A stretch of DNA of 64,000 nucleotides, from positions 62,001 to 126,000 of the forward strand of contig NZ_SNAQ03000015.1 of assembly GCF_004375085.3 (NCBI RefSeq), read 5' to 3'. The position numbers were made by a program, and so were the translations under genes. How positions within the stretch are numbered: the first letter of the stretch is position 1; the number at the start of each line of letters is the position of its first letter. This stretch comes from Lewinella sp. W8. Its GTDB lineage: Bacteria > Bacteroidota > Bacteroidia > Chitinophagales > Saprospiraceae. A model generated the notes under the pieces. It saw nothing but the letters and a program-made list of their open reading frames with translations. It did no database searches and was not told the origin of the DNA. This document shows, piece after piece, positions 59,366-64,000 of the stretch.

Positions 59366-61102
59366 TTGTCAAATTTCGTCGTCTCCGCCCGTAAGTACCG
59401 CCCCGTCCGTTTTGACGAGGTCGTTGGTCAGCAGCACGTCTCGCAGACCCTCAAGAATGCGTTGCAAACGGACCACCTCGCCCACGCATTCCTGTTCTGC
59501 GGTCCGCGGGGGGTGGGGAAAACCACTTCGGCGCGGATCCTGGCGAAGGTTCTTAACTGCCAGAACCGGACGGAGGATTTTGAGCCCTGCAATACGTGTG
59601 ACAGCTGCGTGGCCTTCAACAATAACGCCAGCCTGAACATCACGGAACTGGATGCGGCCAGCAACAACTCCGTAGACCACATCCGGGCGCTGACCGAGCA
59701 GGTGCGGTTCCAGCCCCAGCAGGGATCCTTCAAGGTGTTCATCATCGATGAGGTTCACATGCTGAGTCAGGCGGCCTTTAACGCCTTCCTGAAAACCCTC
59801 GAAGAGCCCCCACCCTACGCCATCTTCATCCTGGCGACCACGGAGAAGCACAAAATCATTCCGACGATCCTTTCGCGGTGCCAGATCTTTGACTTCAAGC
59901 GGATTCAGCCCTCCGACATCATCGGCCACCTGGAGGGCATCTGTGCGCAGGAAGGCATCGAGGCCGATCCCGACGCTCTGCACATCATCGCCCAGAAGGC
60001 CGATGGCGCCCTGCGGGATGCCCTTTCCATCTTCGACCGCATCGTCTCCTTCAGCGGAAAGAAAATCACCTACGAGGGCGTAATCGAGAACCTCAACGTG
60101 CTCGATTACGATTATTTCTTCCGGGCGGTCGACTTCATCCTGACCGAAGACCGGGCGGGCATGATGTTGCTCTTCGACGAGGTGCTCCGCAAGGGATTCG
60201 ACGAGGACTTATTCCTCAACGGCATGGCGGCCCACATCCGGGACCTACTGGTTTGTAAAACGCCCGATACGCTAAAACTACTGGAGGTGGGCGACCGTCT
60301 CCGGGAGCGCTACCACCAGCAGGCGGCCCTCAGTCCGCCGGACCTGTTACTCACCGCCCTGGACATCGCCAACGACTGTGACCTGGGCTTCCGCCTGGCC
60401 CGCAACAAGCGACTCCACGTGGAGATGAGCCTGCTCAAAATGGTCAGCATCCGCCGGGCCTTCCGCAATACCCCCGTCGTCGTGGCTTCTGCGGATTCCG
60501 CCACGGCACCTGCGGTCACGCCCCCGGAAAAAAAAAGTCCTGAAGTAAGCCCTCCTGAACCGGAGGGCCCCGAGCTGCCGGAAGACTCCGCCCCTCCGGC
60601 GGAGCCCGACGCCGAGCCCGCTCCCGCAGCCCCCAGTCCAGACGTTGCGCCCGCTTTTCAGAGCCTCGACCTCAACAATATGCTGGCCGAGATCGAGGAG
60701 GAGGATGCCGCGGAGGAAGCGGCCGAAGAGCTCCCGCCGCTGGACGAAGCGGGACTGCACGAATCCTGGGCGGCCTTTCTGGAATTACAGGGCAGTTCGA
60801 CCCTGGGGCTCCACCTGAAAATGGCCAAACCCACCCTGGAGGCCGAAGAAGTCGTGGTGCGCGTGGGCTCCCAGCGGGTGATGGCCTCGCTGCGGGAGGA
60901 CAATTCCCTGATCCAGCACCTGCGGGACCACTTTCAACGGCCCGGACTGATCATGCGCCTGGCCGTGGACGAAAGCCTGCGCCCCGCCAAAACGGCGGTA
61001 AAAAAACGCCTGACGGCCAAGGATAAATTCCTGAAGATGCGGGAGAAGAATCCCGCCATCGACGATCTGCGCAAACGGTTTGATTTGCGGCCGGAGGAGT
61101 AA
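59366..61102 (+). CDS. dnaX: DNA polymerase III gamma/tau subunit
   Basis: 578 residues, start TTG 59366 (no suitable ATG; SNFVVSARKYRPVRFDEVVGQ is the family start). Walker A GPRGVGKTTSARIL near 45, four-Cys zinc module (LNCQNRTEDFEPCNTCDSC), DEVHMLSQAAFNAFLKTLEEPP and the SRC sensor (TILSRCQIFDFKRI). An acidic Pro/Ala/Glu linker (about 370-450) leads to a C-terminal domain V-like. Loads the sliding clamp during replication. Confidence 0.95.
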   Translation: MSNFVVSARKYRPVRFDEVVGQQHVSQTLKNALQTDHLAHAFLFCGPRGVGKTTSARILAKVLNCQNRTEDFEPCNTCDSCVAFNNNASLNITELDAASNNSVDHIRALTEQVRFQPQQGSFKVFIIDEVHMLSQAAFNAFLKTLEEPPPYAIFILATTEKHKIIPTILSRCQIFDFKRIQPSDIIGHLEGICAQEGIEADPDALHIIAQKADGALRDALSIFDRIVSFSGKKITYEGVIENLNVLDYDYFFRAVDFILTEDRAGMMLLFDEVLRKGFDEDLFLNGMAAHIRDLLVCKTPDTLKLLEVGDRLRERYHQQAALSPPDLLLTALDIANDCDLGFRLARNKRLHVEMSLLKMVSIRRAFRNTPVVVASADSATAPAVTPPEKKSPEVSPPEPEGPELPEDSAPPAEPDAEPAPAAPSPDVAPAFQSLDLNNMLAEIEEEDAAEEAAEELPPLDEAGLHESWAAFLELQGSSTLGLHLKMAKPTLEAEEVVVRVGSQRVMASLREDNSLIQHLRDHFQRPGLIMRLAVDESLRPAKTAVKKRLTAKDKFLKMREKNPAIDDLRKRFDLRPEE

Positions 61103-61131
61103 GTTTTAGGGGTAGGTGCCAGGGCAAAGGT

Positions 61132-61830
61132 TTAGCAAGTAAACAGCTGAAGGTTCTCTTCCTTTTCCAGCAGTTCCCTCCCCAGATTACACCAGGCACC
61201 GCAGTGATCGAGTACCCAGCTGTCGGAGCTGACGATGACTACTTCATCGGGCAGGGCCACGAGGTCACGGTCGGGGTTGTGTACGAGTTCCACCGTCCAG
61301 TCGTATCCCCTTGCTTCGCCGATTTCCCGCAGGATCGTTTTGAGCCGCCCGCTGTTCGAGACGGGGGCATCGAAGTACCAGGTGACGGCGGCCGCGGGCC
61401 GCAGGGCCTCCCCCACCCGATGGATGGATTCCTGCGTTTGTCGGACCCGCTTGTAGCTACCGTGTACGCTCGACAGGTCGCGGTAGGTGCCGTCCTTGCC
61501 GCAGAAGAGGTACCCGCCGCTCAGGGCCGTTTCCAGGAGAATGAGGAGATTAAACCCGTCAATGGCTACCTGCCGGTCCGGTATGTCCGCCAGAGGTAGG
61601 CTTCGGGCCCACCGGTTGGCCACGGCGGCGGGAGCCGCCGCCATCCGGGCTACGGCCTGCCGCTGCCGTTTGTTGAGCCGGTAGCGGTTGCCCACCAGTT
61701 GCAGGGCCGAGTCCACGCCGTAGGCGCGTTCCAGAAGCCAGGAGAGATCATCGGTGGCCGCGCCCAGCGCGGCGTGGTGCCGCTCGGCAAATAGCTTATC
61801 GTCGTTGGGTTGGGGACCGCGATTGCGCAT
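61132..61830 (-). CDS. DUF434/DUF5616 protein
   Basis: 232 residues. N-terminal DUF434 (RGPQPNDDKLFAERHHAALGAATDDLSWLLERAYGVDSALQLVGNRYRLNKRQRQAVARMA) followed by DUF5616 (VAIDGFNLLILLETALSGGYLFCGKDGTYRDLSSVHGSYKRV, ...VSSDSWVLDH). The second part looks like a PIN/nuclease-like fold with conserved Asp residues; activity unproven. The first 70 codons are repeated almost exactly at 62861-63097. Confidence 0.85.
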   Translation of the reverse strand: MRNRGPQPNDDKLFAERHHAALGAATDDLSWLLERAYGVDSALQLVGNRYRLNKRQRQAVARMAAAPAAVANRWARSLPLADIPDRQVAIDGFNLLILLETALSGGYLFCGKDGTYRDLSSVHGSYKRVRQTQESIHRVGEALRPAAAVTWYFDAPVSNSGRLKTILREIGEARGYDWTVELVHNPDRDLVALPDEVVIVSSDSWVLDHCGAWCNLGRELLEKEENLQLFTC

Positions 61831-61935
61831 GCTACTGGTTGGTCATTTAATTACGGGGGACGGATTGGTAGTCGGCAAAGCACTCCTACCTCATTCCCGA
61901 GTCCCTCGCCGATGAAGCTAAGGCAATCTCCTTAT

Positions 61936-62772
61936 TTACCGGTCCCGGATTTCGCCCTCCACCAGGACCTCTCCGTTCTCGGCAACCAGTTTAAAGGTAG
62001 TCAATGGTCCCAGGGAAAGCTGGTTAGATAGTACCTTCTCCTGGTATCGATTACGCAGTTTGAAGGGTACTTCCCGGATGAAGGCACCGGTCTCATCGTA
62101 CAGTTTCAGCACGACGTTTTGCTTGACGTAACTATCGTATTTGACCGCGAGAGTGGTCCGTTCATAATCGTAGTCAAAACCAATTTCAATGTTTTCATCA
62201 GCCGAAAGGTAAAATGAAGGTACTGGTGCACTACGTTGGGGCTCCTGCTGGCGCGTAGGGGAGTAATTCCGGGGTTTATATTCCTCTGGTTGGCCGGTAG
62301 TTTGATCTAATTTGAATTTGATGGGCAAATTAAATTCAACCCTCACCGGTTGACCGTTCTTCAGGCCCGGAACCCAGATCAACTTTTGGTCGATCATTGC
62401 CTTCACGGTATTCAGTGCGGATTCCGCAAAATCGTTACGTCCAGCCTTTCTTACCACCTGTGCCCCGGATAAACACCCGGAGGGTTCTACAATAAAGGAC
62501 ACAATGGTCATCCCCTCGGCCTCGTCCCGCACGGCCTTAAAGGGATATTCACGATGTGCATAGATGAAGTCCAGCATGGCCTTATCCGCCCTTGCCTTAG
62601 CGACTGCATAGTCTTCATCCGCGCACCCAGCACAGGGGAAAAGTGGCATTTGTTCCACGACCTTGTATACTTCAAGATGGTCTTCGGGGGGACAAAATGG
62701 GTTAACAATTTCCTGGCCGAAAAGGGAAGGAAGGCTGAGCAACATAAGGGTAAAAGTTGCAAGTAGTCGCAT
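61936..62772 (-). CDS. Periplasmic TonB C-terminal-domain protein A
   Basis: 278 residues with a signal peptide (MRLLATFTLMLLSLPSLFGQ). KVVEQMPLFPCAGCADEDYAVAKARADKAMLDFIYAHREYP near 35 leads into a TonB_C domain (MTIVSFIVEPSGCLSGAQVVRKAGRNDFAESALNTVKAM...VPGLKNGQPVRVEFNLPIKFKL). The last 80 residues form a further beta-domain. Without a membrane anchor or Pro-rich arm it is not a classical TonB. Paralogue at 63185-63988. Confidence 0.82.
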   Translation of the reverse strand: MRLLATFTLMLLSLPSLFGQEIVNPFCPPEDHLEVYKVVEQMPLFPCAGCADEDYAVAKARADKAMLDFIYAHREYPFKAVRDEAEGMTIVSFIVEPSGCLSGAQVVRKAGRNDFAESALNTVKAMIDQKLIWVPGLKNGQPVRVEFNLPIKFKLDQTTGQPEEYKPRNYSPTRQQEPQRSAPVPSFYLSADENIEIGFDYDYERTTLAVKYDSYVKQNVVLKLYDETGAFIREVPFKLRNRYQEKVLSNQLSLGPLTTFKLVAENGEVLVEGEIRDR

Positions 62773-62860
62773 AGGTGGTAATAGGTAGTGTAGTAATCAG
62801 GTGTTCCCGGGCACTCATCGTGTCCAAGGTACGACAATATGAAATACTCGCTTCAGCACT

Positions 62861-63097
62861 TCAGCGGCCCGCAGATATCCGGGCAGCCCCCTTCCCGGGA
62901 GCCGCCGCCATCCGGGCTACGGCCTGCCGCTGCCGTTTGTTGAGCCGGTTGCGGTTACCCACCAGTTGCAGGGCCGAATCCACGCCGTAGGCCCGGGCCA
63001 GGAGCCAGGAGAGATCATCGGTGGCCGCGCGCAGCGCGGCGTGGTGCCGCTCGGCAAATAGCTTATCGTCGTTGGGTTGGGGGCCTCGATTGCGCAT
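62861..63097 (-). pseudogene. Truncated copy of the DUF434 N-terminus
   Basis: 78 residues: the first about 67 match the intact DUF434/DUF5616 protein nearly residue for residue (RGPQPNDDKLFAERHHAAL, ALQLVGNRNRLNKRQRQAVARMAAAP), then GKGAARISAGR and a stop. At DNA level 62897-63099 and 61630-61832 differ at about ten of 203 bases. DUF5616 is missing. Almost certainly a duplication remnant, though it could still be translated. Confidence 0.85.
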
Positions 63098-63184
63098 GCT
63101 GGGCTGTTGGGGATGTGGGTACTTTAGTCCTACCGATTAGGTCGCCGGACAAGATATAACACTTCTTCCTGGCAACTTCTCCGG

Positions 63185-63988
63185 TCAGTACACCAGCACA
63201 ACTCCTTCCACCAGCAATTGACCGTCTTCGTTAACCAGTTTGAAATTAGACGGCCGCTCGATGAATAGCTTGCCGTCGAGCACTTTCTCCTGATTGCGGT
63301 TCTTTAGTTTAAAGGGAATCTCTTTGAGGAAGACTCCGTTCCAATCGTACAGTTTCAAGATCACGTCCTCCTTTACGTAGCTGTCGTAGTACACCTTTAG
63401 AACCAGCTCCTCGTAGTCGTAACTAAAACCGATTTCAATCTCTTCGTCATCGGATAAGTACATTTCAGGTTCTCGCTCCGTGGGTGCATTTCGGTTGCGA
63501 CTTTTCCAGGGGTATTGGTCCAACTTGAATTTAATGGGAAGATTGAAAACCACTCTGACGGGTTCTTCATCCTGCCTGCCGGGTAGCCAAATGACCTTTT
63601 CCTCAATCATGGCTTTCAGAATATCCAGCGCCGCCTGGCCAATATCTTCCCGTCCAACATCCCGGACTACTTTTGCGCTGGAAATGCACCCGGAGGGTTC
63701 AATGTAAAAGCTCACCACGGCCATTCCCTGGGCGCCGTCTTCAACCGCTGTTTCTGGATACTTAAGGTGACTGTAAACAAAATCCAGCATGGCTTTATCG
63801 GCCCTTGCCTTGGCGGCCCCGTAATCAGGTTCCTCGGCACACCCCTCGCACGGAAAAATGGGCATCTTTTGCACCACCTTATAAATATTCAGGCTGGTGT
63901 CGGGCGGGCAATCGGGGTTCGTTATCTGCTGGCTTAATACAGTGCTAGAGGCGAAAACCAACAGGGCAATCGTGAGCGAAATTCTCAT
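63185..63988 (-). CDS. Periplasmic TonB C-terminal-domain protein B
   Basis: 267 residues from ATG 63988. Same plan as protein A: signal peptide (SLTIALLVFASSTVLSQ), IYKVVQKMPIFPCEGCAEEPDYGAAKARADKAMLDFVYSHLKYP, TonB_C domain (MAVVSFYIEPSGCISSAKVVRDVGREDIGQAALDILKAM), and a C-terminal beta-domain (DSYVKEDVILKLYDWNGVFLKEIPFKLKNRNQEKVL). By eye a little over half the residues match A. The CxxC in PCEGCAEE is shared. Upstream sequence lies outside the window. Confidence 0.82.
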   Translation of the reverse strand: MRISLTIALLVFASSTVLSQQITNPDCPPDTSLNIYKVVQKMPIFPCEGCAEEPDYGAAKARADKAMLDFVYSHLKYPETAVEDGAQGMAVVSFYIEPSGCISSAKVVRDVGREDIGQAALDILKAMIEEKVIWLPGRQDEEPVRVVFNLPIKFKLDQYPWKSRNRNAPTEREPEMYLSDDEEIEIGFSYDYEELVLKVYYDSYVKEDVILKLYDWNGVFLKEIPFKLKNRNQEKVLDGKLFIERPSNFKLVNEDGQLLVEGVVLVY

Positions 63989-64000
63989 GTAAAACAATAG

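Noticed and set aside
1-64000. CRISPR arrays, tRNA/rRNA genes, prophage, restriction or other defence genes
   Set aside because: Looked for regularly spaced direct repeats, tRNA-like segments and known defence families; none could be supported. The only regular repeats are the octamer arrays, which have no spacers.

Overview
The window comes from a member of the Bacteroidota, most likely a Lewinella-like saprospirian. This is inferred from gene content and style, since no rRNA gene is present. The supporting signs are: promoters of the TAnnTTTG type (the Bacteroidota -7 box) close to start codons; paralogues of the gliding/T9SS protein GldM; a DAHP synthase-chorismate mutase fusion inside a phe/tyr operon; a LytS/LytTR two-component pair; a CarboxypepD_reg/TonB-dependent receptor; lipoproteins of the DUF4296 type; fairly high G+C; and tandem octamers of the (A/G)GTCTGTT type behind stop codons. 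The window is almost fully coding. No tRNA, rRNA, CRISPR array, prophage or transposase gene was seen, and no gene-free stretch exceeds about 300 bases.

Layout. 1-8.2 kb: YfcE-like phosphoesterase, CNNM/CBS membrane protein, a three-LysM secreted protein, an M23 peptidase, a GH16 glucanase lipoprotein and two tandem GldM C-terminal-domain proteins. 8.3-12.5 kb: a molybdopterin cluster in two converging groups (moaA-moaC-moeB-like on +, tauE-moaD-moaE on -). 12.5-21.5 kb: small membrane proteins, a Dabb lipoprotein, a rhomboid protease, ychF, a PrpA-like phosphatase, a GH78-like rhamnosidase, DUF5996 and a glucose-dehydrogenase-like SDR. 21.6-26.3 kb: the pheA-aminotransferase-tyrA-DAHPS/CM operon on the minus strand. 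26.4-36.1 kb: DUF5995, a LytS/LytTR pair, a TPR protein and TonB-dependent receptor, DUF1761, a helix-hairpin-helix protein, cysM and a small orphan protein. 36.2-39.4 kb: a GH3 glycosidase divergent from a NUDIX-HTH regulator. 39.5-48.1 kb: HTTM protein, lipA, DUF6544, a lipoprotein, and a three-gene parvulin/SurA operon. 48.2-55.9 kb: two unknown small proteins, a RavA-like ATPase, rpsU, a P1B-4-type metal ATPase, an OmpR/PhoB-type two-component system, sixA and a DUF4296 lipoprotein. 56-64 kb: a multi-PAS sigma-54 activator, a Cys-rich secreted protein, dnaX, and a tandem arrangement of DUF434/DUF5616 and TonB-C genes with one broken copy.

The strongest regulatory find is a complete transcription attenuator in front of pheA (26094-26293, minus strand). 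It has a consensus promoter, an 18-residue leader peptide with eight aromatic residues (MINRNFYFWADFYFYRRR), an anti-terminator arm that begins just after the leader stop codon, and an intrinsic terminator just before pheA. The second is a pair of near-identical palindromic operators (TTGTGnCAnnnTGnCACAA) between the GH3 gene and a NUDIX-type regulator with a degenerate Nudix box. Each operator overlaps promoter elements of both genes.

The window also carries two different families of short, terminally inverted, internally palindromic elements without coding capacity (113+ and 185 bp copies of one; a 141 bp copy of another), and three arrays of the octamer repeat. Function calls are family recognition by eye; no database search was run. 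Residue positions are approximate.
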